64,000 nt of DNA from Streptomyces liliifuscus (GCF_016598615.1 NZ_CP066831.1:992001-1056000); one strand, 5' to 3'. Positions 1 through 8,817 are shown, counted from the first letter of the stretch. The notes: generated by a model from the letters alone, not told the origin. Numbers and translations are program-made.

Positions 1-476
1 TCCTCGACGAACAGCCTGTTCTCAGCGACATCGACTCCGGGATATGTCGTCCGAAGCTGGTCGGTGTATTGCCAGTGTGTCGTAGCCGACTTCCCATCGA
101 GTATCCCAGTGGCCGCGAGCGCGAAAACGCCCGTGCAGACGGCGACTATTCGAGCGCCCCGCTCACCCGCGAGCTGCACCGCCTTCAGATAGCCCTCCGG
201 GATGGGGAGACTCGGGTTCTCATAGCCAGGAACCACGACGATATCGGCGTACTCCACATCCGAGAGCGAGTGAGTCGGCCTGATGTCCGCGGCCACATCG
301 ATGTGCGATGACCGGTCGCTCGAACCGTCGTCCGCGTCGAGATTCCGGTCCCCGCACACGAAGACCCGATAGCCCGGATGCTGACCGAACACATGCGCCG
401 GGATGCTGATGTCCAGTGAATACGCTCGCGGCATCGCAAGGATCGCGACAATTGTCCGGTCGTCGCTGGATCGCAA
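1..476 (-). CDS. GlxA-type transcriptional regulator, N-terminal DJ-1/PfpI part (cut by window edge)
   Basis: The reading frame from 476 leftwards gives a DJ-1/PfpI-like domain: an opening strand RTIVAILAM, then DIVVVPGYE and the nucleophile-elbow segment VCTGVFALAATGILDGKSATTHW, which is diagnostic for GlxA-family regulators (amidase-like N domain, AraC-type helix-turn-helix C domain). The C-terminal DNA-binding domain lies outside the window. No ATG fits the domain start: the only early ATG (434) falls inside the first beta strand, so I take TTG at 476, preceded by an AGGGGG run. The gene diverges from the RidA-like gene at 665, which is a plausible target. Family call is firm; the start and target are inferred. 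Confidence 0.8.
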   Translation of the reverse strand, partial: MRSSDDRTIVAILAMPRAYSLDISIPAHVFGQHPGYRVFVCGDRNLDADDGSSDRSSHIDVAADIRPTHSLSDVEYADIVVVPGYENPSLPIPEGYLKAVQLAGERGARIVAVCTGVFALAATGILDGKSATTHWQYTDQLRTTYPGVDVAENRLFVE

Positions 477-664
477 TTGCGCCCCCTGGTCTCCGTGCCC
501 CCTACCTGCCTACGCGCCTCTCCAGGCTAGCTCAGGGGCGCGGCATCGGACCTGGCCTGCGGTTACGGCACGATCCTTGCTGAAAGTGGCACGGCTGCTT
601 CTGTTCCACCTCAACCCGGCCTCATATCGTCCGTACAGAACTCACTTTTGACGATCGGAGCGAC

Positions 665-1102
665 ATGAGCAGGGCAGACGCAGATCAGGTCGAAAGCTTC
701 GGAGTCCCCTGGGAAGAAAGCTACGGGTACGCTCAGGCGGTAAAGCGCGGCGATACCATTTACCTCTCCGGCCAGGTGGCACACGACGGGACTGAACTCG
801 TCGCCCCCGCTCCTGTGAATGAAGATGGGCTGGTCACTGACTTTTCCAACATGGCTGAACAGTTGCGCCAGTGCTATGCCAACGCGGCAGAGTTGTTGAA
901 GCGATTCGACGCGTCGCTGGACGACGTCGTCGACGAAGTCCTCTACGTGGTCGATGCCGATGCGGGTGACGCTGCGGCGGGGCCGGTGCGGAAGGAAGCC
1001 TACGGACGGCCGGACCCTCAGGTGGCAAGCACCATGATCGGCACCCCTCGACTGGCCTTCCCGGAGCTGCTGGTCGAGGTGAAATTCGTGGCGCGAGTCT
1101 GA
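665..1102 (+). CDS. RidA/YjgF/UK114-family protein (enamine/imine deaminase type)
   Basis: 145 residues, the usual size of the trimeric Rid fold. It carries the family's early strand pattern DTIYLSGQVAHDG and the C-terminal segment TPRLAFPELLVEVKFVARV; the arginine in this segment (about residue 129) sits where RidA has its substrate carboxylate-binding Arg. Known RidA members hydrolyse reactive 2-aminoacrylate-type enamines made by PLP enzymes; other Rid subfamilies have different or unknown substrates, so the exact reaction is not assigned. ATG at 665 follows a GGAG site. It diverges from the GlxA-type regulator across a 188-base promoter region in which I see no clear operator. Confidence 0.85.
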   Translation: MSRADADQVESFGVPWEESYGYAQAVKRGDTIYLSGQVAHDGTELVAPAPVNEDGLVTDFSNMAEQLRQCYANAAELLKRFDASLDDVVDEVLYVVDADAGDAAAGPVRKEAYGRPDPQVASTMIGTPRLAFPELLVEVKFVARV

Positions 1103-1142
1103 CGGGCCGGTCGGGTCGTGAGACGTGCGTGCCGGTGGGCCG

Positions 1143-1826
1143 TCACAGGTGGGCGCCCGGCGGGTTCGGGCGGGTGAGGCCGAGGTCGTACGCGAGGATC
1201 GTGACCTGTACGCGGTCGCGCAGCCCGAGTTTGCGCAGCAGCGCGTTGACGTGGGACTTCACGGTGCCGACGGTGATGCCGAGTTCTTCGGCGATCTCCG
1301 AGTTGTTGAGCCCGGACGCGACCAGGGTGAGGATGTTTCGTTGGCTGCCGGTCAGGCTGTCCAGCTCGCGGGGGCCGGTGTCGGCACGGGTCCCGGTGCC
1401 CGCCCCGGACGCGTAGTGGCCGATGAGCCGCCGTGTCGCGGACGGGGCGAGCACGCTCTCGCCCGTGGCCACCACTCGGATGCCGTGCAGCAGTTCGGCG
1501 GGATGCACGTCCTTGAGCAGGAATCCGGAGGCACCCGCGCGCAGTGCGTCGAAGACGTACGAGTCGAGGTCGAAGGTGGTCAACACGAGGACGCGGGGCG
1601 CGTCCTGGCGGCCGGTGATGATCCGGGTGGCGGCGATGCCGTCCAGTTCGGGCATCCGGACGTCCATGACGACCACGTCGGGCACCAGTTCTTCGGCGAG
1701 GCGTACCGCGGCGGCGCCGTCGGCGGCCTCGCCGACGACCGTCATGTCCTCCTCGGCGTCGATCATTGCGGCGAACCCCGCCCGTACGACGCCTTGGTCG
1801 TCGACGACCAGCACTCTGAGACTCAT
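1143..1826 (-). CDS. NarL/LuxR-family response regulator
   Basis: 227 residues. The receiver domain (about 1-120) has acidic DD at 9-10, phospho-acceptor Asp55 in VVVMDVRMPELDG, the conserved TTF switch residue and Lys in GFLLKDVHP. The C-terminal LuxR helix-turn-helix (about 160-215) reads LTGSQRNILTLVASGLNNSEIAEELGITVGTVKSHVNALLRKL. ATG at 1826 overlaps the stop of the upstream histidine kinase (1823-1826, ATGA), so the two are translationally coupled and form a two-component system. The stimulus is unknown. The long open frame upstream of the ATG lies inside the kinase gene and is not part of this protein. Confidence 0.93.
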   Translation of the reverse strand: MSLRVLVVDDQGVVRAGFAAMIDAEEDMTVVGEAADGAAAVRLAEELVPDVVVMDVRMPELDGIAATRIITGRQDAPRVLVLTTFDLDSYVFDALRAGASGFLLKDVHPAELLHGIRVVATGESVLAPSATRRLIGHYASGAGTGTRADTGPRELDSLTGSQRNILTLVASGLNNSEIAEELGITVGTVKSHVNALLRKLGLRDRVQVTILAYDLGLTRPNPPGAHL

Positions 1827-4240
1827 CGCTCCCCCTCTTCGTGGCTCTGCTCTTCGTGGCTCTGCTCTTCGCAGCCCTGCTCTTCGTGGCTCTGCTCCGG
1901 AACGAGCGGTAGCCGGAGTCGGAGCGTGTCCGGCGCATCGGTGGCCAGGGTGCCGCCCAGCGCCGCGACCCGCGCCAACAGCCGCTCCCGTACGGCGGGG
2001 CGAGCGGCACGAGGTACCCCGGTGGCCGTGAGCGTCAACGTACCGTCGTCCGCGTCGAGTTCGAGCACCGCGGGCTCGTCCCTGCCGGCCGCAAGCATCG
2101 TCTCGGCGGCATGGTAGGCGGCCAGATCCACCGCCGTAGGCAGTCGCTCGGGCACGCGATCGGTCATCCGTATCTCTACGTCGCGGCCGGTGGCCCGGCT
2201 CTGGTGAGCGAGCAGGTCGAGGGCCTGAAGGGTTGGCTGGGGCCTTAGCTCGGGCTCCGCCTCTCCCTCTCGGACCGTGTCGAGCAGGGCGCGCATCGCG
2301 GCCAGGGCCTCGCGGGCTCGTTCGGCGGTCGTGTCGAGGCGGCCCGCCTCCGCCTCCGCGACCATTCCTGCGGTGCGCGCCAGCACGGTGGTCTCCAGCC
2401 CGGCGGCGATCCGGCGGCGCTCGGCCCACGCGTCCCTGACGGCCTCCTCGGTCCAGGTGGCGAGGCGTTCGTCCCGAGTGCCACGGGCGGCCCGGTCGCG
2501 CCGCCCGCGCAGGGTTCCGGCCCAGCGGGCGGCGCCGACCACCAGGGATGCCCCGGCCGTCGCCGAGGCGGCGACCGCCCAGGCGGCGATGGTCGTGCCC
2601 CGGTCCATGACGGCGGTGGTCGCGGCCGCCGCGTGCACCACCACGGCCACGACCGGGAGGGCCGACAGGGCCGTCAGGATTGCGCGCGGGCGGTTTTCGG
2701 CAGGGGACGGACCTGCGGCGAGGCGTGTCTCGTCCGAGGCGGCGGCAGCGTTACGGGCCGCGTCCGCGGCCAGCGCCGCGCAGGTCGCGAGCATGCTCAG
2801 CGCCGGTGGCAGGAGGACCGGACCGGTGTACTCGCCCGTGGCCATCGCCGGCGGCCAGAGCAGGGCCAGACCGAGCAGGACGCCCTCGGCGGCGCGGGGC
2901 GCCCGGCGCAGCCAGAGCAGCGCGACCGCCTGTGCCGCGGCGAGCAACGCGAAGAGGACCCCCGCGGACACGTGCGAGCTGCTCGAAGCGGTTTCCGTCC
3001 GGACGACCAGCGCCGGGAGCAGCGGCTGCACGCACAAGCCGACGGCTGCCGTCACCTGCGCCAGGCGGTAGCTCCACGGAACGGACCGCTCCACCGGGAC
3101 GGCGGTCCGGCCGGGCAGAACCGCGCTCACCTCCCAACCGCCGTCCGCCGTCGGGCCGCTGGTCAGTGTGCCGCCCGCCTCCCGTGCCCGGGACCGCAGG
3201 AAGCCCTGGCCGCGTCCGCCGCCGAGGCCCGCACCGTGTGACGCCGAACCGGCCGGCGGTGCCGCGCTCGTGACCACGACGTCCGTGCGCGTGTCGCCGT
3301 ACCGGCACAGCACCCTCGTCTGCGCACCGGGGGCGTGCCGGGCCACGTTGGTCAGCGCCTCGCGCACGATGCCGTACGCCGCGTCCGCCACGGCGCCGTC
3401 CGGCAGTGGGTCGATCTCGCAGTCCACCTCCTGGTCCAGCCGGCGGAACCCCGCGACCAGGCCCCGCAGCCGTTCCTCCGGCGACGGCAGGTCCTCCCGC
3501 GAGGGCGCCGGTGCCCGCACCGCGCCGAGTGCCCGGGTGACCTCGCGGCCGGTCTCGGCCGCGAACTCCAGTGCCTCGTCGGCCATTTCGGGGCGACGGT
3601 CCCGCAACCCGAGTGCCGCCCCCGCCGTGACCACCACGGCCGTCAGATGGTGGGCGCTGACGTCGTGCAACTCCCGTTCCATACGGCGCCGTTCGACCGC
3701 CGGAAGGCGGTGCCGCTCTGTCTCGGCCCGACTCAGCAGTTGTTCGGCCGTTCGCCGGGCGCGACGGGCCCTGCGTACGAAGAGGCCTGCGCCGCACGCG
3801 ACGGCGTACAGGAGAGCCGTCAGGACGAGGTCGAGTCCGTTCCGGTCGCTGAGGCCGTGCAGGGTGAGGCCGTACATCAGTTGCCAGACGGCGAGCGTCA
3901 CCACGCACAACACAGTGGTGAAGGTGTCGCGTTCGGTCGCCACGGTGAACAGGGCCAGCGCGACACCCGCGGTTCCGAGTACCGCCATCGCCCCGGTGGG
4001 CAGCGGACCGGCGCCCACCGCACAGGCTGCGGCGACCACAAGGAGGGTGACGACCGGGCGGGTACGGCGGAGAGCGAGGGCGGCCGTCACCAGTCCGGCG
4101 ACCAGGGCCGCCAGAAAAAGGGAGGACGAGGGCGGGACGGCTCCGCGCACCAGTGCCACGCCCGGCCACACCACGGCCTGGGCACAGATCAGCAGGACCG
4201 GGAACAGCCGGTCGTCGGTATCGGTATCGGTTCGGTTCAT
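1823..4240 (-). CDS. Membrane histidine kinase with internal tandem duplication; second half degenerate
   Basis: 805 residues, about twice the length of a usual NarL-partner kinase. First half: membrane helices (about 13-155), a HisKA_3 H-box ERELHDVSAHHL with His192, an HATPase N-box REALTNVARH (Asn298) and a glycine-rich G-box near 338-350. Second half: another membrane block (about 395-570) and a second dimerisation-like stretch ERRRIAAGLETTVLARTAGM in which the phospho-accepting His is replaced by Glu616, followed by an ATPase-like remnant lacking a clear N-box. The C terminus is a run of EQSHE-like pentapeptides. The second half looks like a pseudokinase generated by duplication. It is coupled to the response regulator by a 4-base overlap. 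Signal unknown. Confidence 0.9.
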   Translation of the reverse strand: MNRTDTDTDDRLFPVLLICAQAVVWPGVALVRGAVPPSSSLFLAALVAGLVTAALALRRTRPVVTLLVVAAACAVGAGPLPTGAMAVLGTAGVALALFTVATERDTFTTVLCVVTLAVWQLMYGLTLHGLSDRNGLDLVLTALLYAVACGAGLFVRRARRARRTAEQLLSRAETERHRLPAVERRRMERELHDVSAHHLTAVVVTAGAALGLRDRRPEMADEALEFAAETGREVTRALGAVRAPAPSREDLPSPEERLRGLVAGFRRLDQEVDCEIDPLPDGAVADAAYGIVREALTNVARHAPGAQTRVLCRYGDTRTDVVVTSAAPPAGSASHGAGLGGGRGQGFLRSRAREAGGTLTSGPTADGGWEVSAVLPGRTAVPVERSVPWSYRLAQVTAAVGLCVQPLLPALVVRTETASSSSHVSAGVLFALLAAAQAVALLWLRRAPRAAEGVLLGLALLWPPAMATGEYTGPVLLPPALSMLATCAALAADAARNAAAASDETRLAAGPSPAENRPRAILTALSALPVVAVVVHAAAATTAVMDRGTTIAAWAVAASATAGASLVVGAARWAGTLRGRRDRAARGTRDERLATWTEEAVRDAWAERRRIAAGLETTVLARTAGMVAEAEAGRLDTTAERAREALAAMRALLDTVREGEAEPELRPQPTLQALDLLAHQSRATGRDVEIRMTDRVPERLPTAVDLAAYHAAETMLAAGRDEPAVLELDADDGTLTLTATGVPRAARPAVRERLLARVAALGGTLATDAPDTLRLRLPLVPEQSHEEQGCEEQSHEEQSHEEGER
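1835..1894. repeat. Four tandem 15-base units at the 3' end of the kinase gene
   Basis: Units at 1835-1849, 1850-1864, 1865-1879 and 1880-1894; units 1, 2 and 4 are identical (CTCTTCGTGGCTCTG on the plus strand) and unit 3 differs at a few bases. They encode the pentapeptide tail (EQSHE, EQGCE, EQSHE, EQSHE) of the kinase just before the overlap with the response regulator. Likely slippage-prone, with copy number changing tail length in steps of five residues. Confidence 0.9.
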
Positions 4241-4570
4241 GGCGGATCAAGGCTATGGCCGCGTGTGAGCGGCCCGGCTCCGGCTGAAGGGGGATTTCGT
4301 TCTCTTACCTGGGTTGCAGATGCGGCGGTGCTCGGACGACGGACGGCCGGTGGACTGCCCGGGCGCGTTTCTCTATCTCTGGTTCGAGACGGTAATCATC
4401 CCGCAGCGCGAGGATCTCGCCATGCCTCGCGCCATAAGCTCGATCCCGTCGAGAAGGCGATCGACCAGTGGTTCACCTACTTTCCTCGAATCGCCATTAC
4501 CTGCATCGCTTTCCGTGTCTTGGCGCAGGTGAAAAGCATCTGCTCCGAAACGAATTCAGGGGGATCTCCC
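4241..4570. other. 330-base divergent intergenic region
   Basis: Lies between the start of the histidine kinase (minus) and the DUF5707-like gene (plus). Base composition is lower in GC than the flanking genes, as expected for promoters. I see no convincing -35/-10 pair, structured RNA or conserved short gene. Short open frames here lack a believable ribosome binding site and protein character. Confidence 0.5.
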
Positions 4571-5026
4571 ATGTCCAAGCGCATTCTCGTGTCGTCGCTC
4601 ATCGGTGTTTTCGTCGTAGGCGGCATTACCGCCGGTGGCTTCGCCGTGGCATCGGCCTCCGCCGCCACCGAGCCGACCCTGAAGAACGGCTCGGCCCGCT
4701 ACGTCGCCCCGTCCGACGGCGGCGCGGGCAAGCTCACCTTCACCGCGGACGTGAGTGACGACTCGGGCATCCGAAGCCTCAAGGTCCTTGCGTGGCCCGC
4801 GAGTTCGAAGCTCGACCCGACCGAGGCGGACCTCCGGTCCGTGGACAGCGCCACGTGCAAGAGCACGTCGGACGAGACGTCCCGCTGCACCTACACGCTG
4901 CGGGTCACGAAGGAGGAGGAGGCCGAGCTGGCCCAGGGCACCTGGTACGTCTCGGCGCTCGCGGCGGCGAAGGACGGGGACACGACGTTCGTGTCCCGCG
5001 CCGCGTCCTTCGACGTCACGCGCTGA
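4571..5026 (+). CDS. Small secreted protein resembling DUF5707
   Basis: 151 residues. Signal peptide: MSKR, a hydrophobic stretch to about residue 25, then a small-residue cleavage region near ASASAATEP. The mature part is a single beta-rich domain with phrases I associate with the Streptomyces family DUF5707 (NGSARYVAP, DDSGIRSLKVLAWPASSKLDPTE, YVSALAAAKDGDTTFV, and a Cys pair in ATCKSTSDETSRCTY); that name is from memory and untested. Exported, function unknown. ATG at 4571 follows an AGGGGGA site. The last codons are part of a 27-base tandem duplication, followed by a terminator hairpin, so it is probably monocistronic. Confidence 0.75.
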   Translation: MSKRILVSSLIGVFVVGGITAGGFAVASASAATEPTLKNGSARYVAPSDGGAGKLTFTADVSDDSGIRSLKVLAWPASSKLDPTEADLRSVDSATCKSTSDETSRCTYTLRVTKEEEAELAQGTWYVSALAAAKDGDTTFVSRAASFDVTR

Positions 5027-5064
5027 TCCACCACCGCCGACATCACGCGCTGATTCACTACCGC
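5011..5064. repeat. 27-base tandem duplication spanning the DUF5707-like stop codon
   Basis: Copy 1 at 5011-5037 holds the last codons and TGA; copy 2 at 5038-5064 is non-coding and differs at three of 27 positions. The second copy would restore an identical C terminus if read in frame, which suggests a recent local duplication. Confidence 0.85.
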
Positions 5065-5067
5065 GGC

Positions 5068-5103
5068 CGGGCGCCTCAGAAGGCGCCCGACCGTTCGGGT
5101 CGG
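5068..5103 (+). terminator. Hairpin terminator after the DUF5707-like gene
   Basis: Perfect 9-bp stem (5068-5076 with 5081-5089) and a 4-base loop. An overlapping alternative 6-bp stem is formed by 5087-5092 and 5098-5103. There is no T-run, which is common for Streptomyces terminators. Confidence 0.7.
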
Positions 5104-5184
5104 TGGCCGAGGGCGAGGGTGGGCCGCAGGGCCCCGCATGCGGTCATCAGGCCGTTGTCGGACCCTGGTGCTTTCATGGGAACC

Positions 5185-5649
5185 ATGACCAGCAGAAGTG
5201 TCGTCGTCGAGCGGCGCATCGCCGCGGCCCAGGGACCGGTGTGGGAGGCCATCACCGACCTGGCCGGAATGCAGCACGTCCTCAGCAGCGTCTCGAAGGT
5301 CGAGGTCCTCACGGAGGGCGCCTTCGGCGTCGGCACGCGGTGGCGTGAGACACGGCGCATGTTCGGCAAGGACGCCACCGAGGAGATGTGGGTGACGGCA
5401 AGCGAGCCGCCCGAGCGGTATGTGGTGGAGGCCGAGTCCCACGGCTCGCACTACATCTCGGAGTGGGTGCTGCGAGCCGACGGCCCGGTGACGACGACGG
5501 TCCGCATGACGTTCTCGGCCGTGGCGTCCGGTGGGGTCGCGGGCTTTCTGGCCAAGATCATGGGCGCCCTCGGCGCGCGGGCGGTCAGCAAGGCCATCGC
5601 AAAGGACCTCGACGACATCGCCGCGGCACTGGAGGGCCGCAGCGGCTGA
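5185..5649 (+). CDS. SRPBCC-fold (polyketide cyclase/START-like) protein
   Basis: 154 residues of the helix-grip fold: opening strand RSVVVERRIAAAQGPVWEAITDLAGMQHV, a central beta-sheet (TEEMWVTASEPPERYVVEAESHG) and the long C-terminal helix (AVSKAIAKDLDDIAAAL). Proteins of this fold bind a hydrophobic ligand in a central cavity; no ligand can be read from the sequence. ATG at 5185 has GGGA five bases upstream; an in-frame ATG at 5176 would add three residues and cannot be excluded. It is convergent with the ABC transporter genes that end at 5682. Confidence 0.8.
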   Translation: MTSRSVVVERRIAAAQGPVWEAITDLAGMQHVLSSVSKVEVLTEGAFGVGTRWRETRRMFGKDATEEMWVTASEPPERYVVEAESHGSHYISEWVLRADGPVTTTVRMTFSAVASGGVAGFLAKIMGALGARAVSKAIAKDLDDIAAALEGRSG

Positions 5650-5681
5650 GCCGCGTGCGGCCCCGCGCCGGCGCCGGCCCC

Positions 5682-6518
5682 TCAGCCCTTCACCGCACCG
5701 GCGGTGAGCCCCTGGACGATATGGCGGCTGGCGAAGGCGAACAGCACCATCGTGGGCAGGATGGTGAGGACCGCGGCCGCGGACATGGATCCCCAGTCGA
5801 TGTTGAAGCTGGAGATGAAGCCGTTCAGGGCCGTGGGGACGGTCTTGTTGCTGTCGCTGTTCATCAGCGTCACCGACAGGAACAGCTCGTTCCAGCAGTT
5901 GACGAAGTTGAAGATGAACGCGGCCACGATCCCCGGGCGCATCACCGGCAGCAGCACCCGGAACAGCGCTCCGAACCGGGACAGGCCGTCGATCATGGCG
6001 GCCTCCTCCAGCGCGTCCGGGATGTTCTCGAAGAAGCCGCGGAGCATCACGGTGCAGAAGGGGATGCACACGGCGACGTACACGAGGATGAGCCCGAGCC
6101 TGTTGTCGACGAGGTTGAGGTCGGTCATGAGCAGGTACAGCGGCCCCAGCGCGATGAAGGTCGGGATCATCTGTGTGACCAGCGCGGCCATCAGCAGGGC
6201 CGACTTGGTGCGGAACTCGAAACGGGCCAGCACGTAGGCCGACAGCATCGAGATCGCGGTGGCCACCACGCCCGCCACGAACGCGACGAGGAGGCTGTTG
6301 GTGAGATAGACGCCGAAGTCGGCCTTGCCGAAGAGCCCGCTGTAGTTCTCCAGCGAGAAGTGCTCGGGCCAGTAGGCGATCGGGAAGGCGAAGATGTCGC
6401 CGGGCGCCTTCAGGGACGTGATGGTGATCCAGTAGAGCGGGAAGACGGTGAAGACCACCCACAGCCCCAGGAAGGTGAACTTGGTGGCCCGGCCCGCCGT
6501 GGACTCCTTGCCGATCAC
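5682..6518 (-). CDS. Carbohydrate ABC transporter permease, MalG type
   Basis: 278 residues with six predicted membrane helices. The cytoplasmic coupling loop carries the EAA motif EEAAMIDGLSRFGALFRVLLPVMRPG, which docks the ATPase. GTG at 6518 overlaps the MalF-type stop (GTGA, 6515-6518), so translation is coupled. The operon encodes no ATPase; in Streptomyces such importers usually share MsiK, which is my inference here. Substrate is probably a sugar or sugar derivative, but nothing in the sequence fixes which. Confidence 0.93.
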   Translation of the reverse strand: MIGKESTAGRATKFTFLGLWVVFTVFPLYWITITSLKAPGDIFAFPIAYWPEHFSLENYSGLFGKADFGVYLTNSLLVAFVAGVVATAISMLSAYVLARFEFRTKSALLMAALVTQMIPTFIALGPLYLLMTDLNLVDNRLGLILVYVAVCIPFCTVMLRGFFENIPDALEEAAMIDGLSRFGALFRVLLPVMRPGIVAAFIFNFVNCWNELFLSVTLMNSDSNKTVPTALNGFISSFNIDWGSMSAAAVLTILPTMVLFAFASRHIVQGLTAGAVKG

Positions 6519-7510
6519 GACTTCACCTCTCGCTTCTCACGCGTGGCCAGGAGGAAGAAGACCGCGAACACCAGCAGCGTGGCGACGACGATGAGCCCGA
6601 GCGCGGAGGCCCTGCCGTAGTCGCCCTGCTGAGTGATCTTGATCATCCAGGTGGTCACGATGTGCGTCTCGTTGTTCGGCCCGCCGCCGGTCATCCCGAA
6701 GATCAGGTCGGGGAAGTTGAAGATCCAGATGACACGCAGCAGGACGGTCAGCGCGAGCGTGACCCGGATGTACGGAATGGTGATCTGGAAGAGGGTGCGC
6801 ACCTTGCCCGCGCCGTCCAGTGCCGCCGCCTCGTACAGCTCCTCGGGGATGGACTGCAGCGCGGCCAGGATCATGATGGTGAAGAAGGTGACGCCGTACC
6901 AGATGTTGGCGACCACGACGGCGAACATCGCGGTCTGCGGGTCGGCCAGCCAGGCGACCGGCTCGTCGATCAACCCGGCCTTCTGCAGCAGGTCGTTGAC
7001 GACGCCGAACTCGCTGTTGAACATCCAGCGGAACAGGATGCCGATGAGGAAGCCGGAGATCGCCCAGGGGAAGAAGATGAGCGCCTGGTAGAGGCCCCGG
7101 AAGCGGAACTTCCTGCGCAGCCACAGCGCGAGGGCGAAGCCGATCACCAGTTGGGGCACGATCGAACCGAACACCCAGATCCCGGTGTTGCCCAGCACGG
7201 TGCCCCAGGCGGGGTCGGCGAAGACGTCGCGGAAGTTCTTCAGGCCCACCCAGGAGGTGTCGGTCAGGTCCGTCAGCTTCCAGTTGCGGAAGGCCATCTG
7301 GCTGCCGGCGATCATCGGGTAGTAGGTGAACACCGCCACGAACACCGCGGCCGGTGTCATGAAGGCGGCGATCAGGAAGCCGCGCCGGGCGGTGAACTCC
7401 GGCTTGCGACGGCCTCGTTGCGTGCCGCGGCCGTGCGGGGTACCCCCTGTTCCGGAGGGCCCCGCCGACGCCGATTTCGTCGTTTCCGTCGTGTCGGACG
7501 CGGTGGGCAT
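6515..7510 (-). CDS. Carbohydrate ABC transporter permease, MalF type
   Basis: 331 residues. A basic, Ser/Thr/Gly-rich N tail (about 1-42) precedes the first membrane helix FLIAAFMTPAAVFVAVFTYYPM; five more helices follow, with the coupling motif YEAAALDGAGKVRTLFQITIPYIR. ATG at 7510 lies two bases after the binding-protein stop codon, with the ribosome binding site inside that gene. A longer open frame runs upstream but lies wholly in the binding-protein gene. It forms the heterodimeric channel with the MalG-type partner. Confidence 0.93.
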   Translation of the reverse strand: MPTASDTTETTKSASAGPSGTGGTPHGRGTQRGRRKPEFTARRGFLIAAFMTPAAVFVAVFTYYPMIAGSQMAFRNWKLTDLTDTSWVGLKNFRDVFADPAWGTVLGNTGIWVFGSIVPQLVIGFALALWLRRKFRFRGLYQALIFFPWAISGFLIGILFRWMFNSEFGVVNDLLQKAGLIDEPVAWLADPQTAMFAVVVANIWYGVTFFTIMILAALQSIPEELYEAAALDGAGKVRTLFQITIPYIRVTLALTVLLRVIWIFNFPDLIFGMTGGGPNNETHIVTTWMIKITQQGDYGRASALGLIVVATLLVFAVFFLLATREKREVKS

Positions 7511-7512
7511 GG

Positions 7513-8817
7513 CTAGTTCTCCTGCTGCCGCTTCTCGGTCCAGTACGCGTCCCAGCCGTCCAGCAGCTTCTCGGGAGTCGTCTTGCCCAGCACCATCTTC
7601 TGGATGTCCGCGTCGGCCTTCTGCTGCCACTCCGCCCACCAGGCGACACCGCGCGGCTGGCTGACGTTGAGGTAGGTGTCCGGGTTCTCCGTCATGGTGA
7701 CGTAGCTGGACCAGGGGCCCGTCTTGTAGAAGGGGTCCTCGGTCGCCGACTTGAGGATCGGCACCAGGCTGTTCTTCTTGGTGAAGGCCGTCGACGCCTT
7801 GCCCTCGGAGAGGAACTCGACCAGTTTGACGGCCTCTGCCTTGTGCTTGCTGCCGTCCGCGATCCCCCAGCCGGCGGTGGCGAGCGGCTGTACGGTCTTG
7901 CCGCTGGGCCCCGCCACCAGCGGGGCGGTGTCCCACTGGTCCTTCGCGATCGCCTTGGACTCCGAGACGGTGGCGATCACTTCCGGGTCCTGCAGCAGGA
8001 AGGCCGTTGAGCCGTTGGAGAAGCCCTCGACCATCTCCGGATAGCCCCAGGAGACCGACGACTTGGGGGACGCCTCCTTGAAGAGCTTGAGGTAGGTCTT
8101 CATCGCGTCGACCGCCTCGGGGGCGGCGAAGATCGTGCTGCCGTCCTTCACCTTGAAGCCGTCGGCCGGGTCGATCTTGTCGGCGACGTACGCCTCGATG
8201 ACGGCGGTGGCGTTGCCGTTGGCGTTGGCCCCGCCGCGGAAGGCGTAGCCGTACCGGCGCTTGGCCGGATCGTGGATGGCGGAGGCCTGTTCGAGCAGCT
8301 CGTCCCAGGTGGCCGGGGGCTTGTCGAAGCCGGCCTCCTTGATCAGGTCGGTGCGGTAGAAGACGCTCAGGCCGTAGAAACCGTACGGGACGAAGTACGT
8401 CTTGCCGTCGGCGGTCTCGGAGGCCTTGACCGCGTTCTCCGTCATCGCCTCCCAGCCCTTCCAGGGCTTGAGGTCCTTCTTCATGTCGTGGAGCCAGCCG
8501 TTGTTCGACCAGGGGCCCACGGTGGTGTCCCGTACTTCGAGGGTGTCCACGCCGCTGCCGGACTGGAGCATCTGCTGGATCTTCTGGTCCGCCTGCTCGG
8601 TGGGCGGCGAGATCAGATTGACCTTGATCTTGGAGTTCTGCTGTTCGAAGTCCGCTATCAGGCTCTTCAGCAGGTCCGTGCGGGCGGGGTTCGTCAGGCT
8701 CTCGACCATGTTGAGGGTGACCGTCCCGTCGGCTTCTCCGCCGCTCATGGCGGAGCAGCCGGTCAGGACCATGGTGGCGGCGGTGCCGAGGGCGAGAGCT
8801 GCCGTCCTTCTACTCAT
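7513..8817 (-). CDS. Extracellular sugar-binding lipoprotein of the ABC transporter
   Basis: 434 residues. Lipoprotein signal with lipobox LTGC (Cys21), then a bacterial type 1 solute-binding fold (TVTLNMVESLTNPARTDLLKSLIADFEQQ, VDTLEVRDTTVGPWSNNGWL, a TWDELLEQA segment and the usual Trp-rich C-terminal half). It would sit on the outer face of the membrane and deliver ligand to the two permeases encoded immediately downstream. First gene of the transporter set; 151 bases separate it from the PLP-enzyme gene upstream on the same strand, so all four genes may share a FadR-controlled promoter. Confidence 0.93.
   Translation of the reverse strand: MSRRTAALALGTAATMVLTGCSAMSGGEADGTVTLNMVESLTNPARTDLLKSLIADFEQQNSKIKVNLISPPTEQADQKIQQMLQSGSGVDTLEVRDTTVGPWSNNGWLHDMKKDLKPWKGWEAMTENAVKASETADGKTYFVPYGFYGLSVFYRTDLIKEAGFDKPPATWDELLEQASAIHDPAKRRYGYAFRGGANANGNATAVIEAYVADKIDPADGFKVKDGSTIFAAPEAVDAMKTYLKLFKEASPKSSVSWGYPEMVEGFSNGSTAFLLQDPEVIATVSESKAIAKDQWDTAPLVAGPSGKTVQPLATAGWGIADGSKHKAEAVKLVEFLSEGKASTAFTKKNSLVPILKSATEDPFYKTGPWSSYVTMTENPDTYLNVSQPRGVAWWAEWQQKADADIQKMVLGKTTPEKLLDGWDAYWTEKRQQEN

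Noticed and set aside
4314..4532. 72-codon open frame in the 330-base divergent gap
   Set aside because: No ribosome binding site, no domain, and amino acid makeup not like a real protein.
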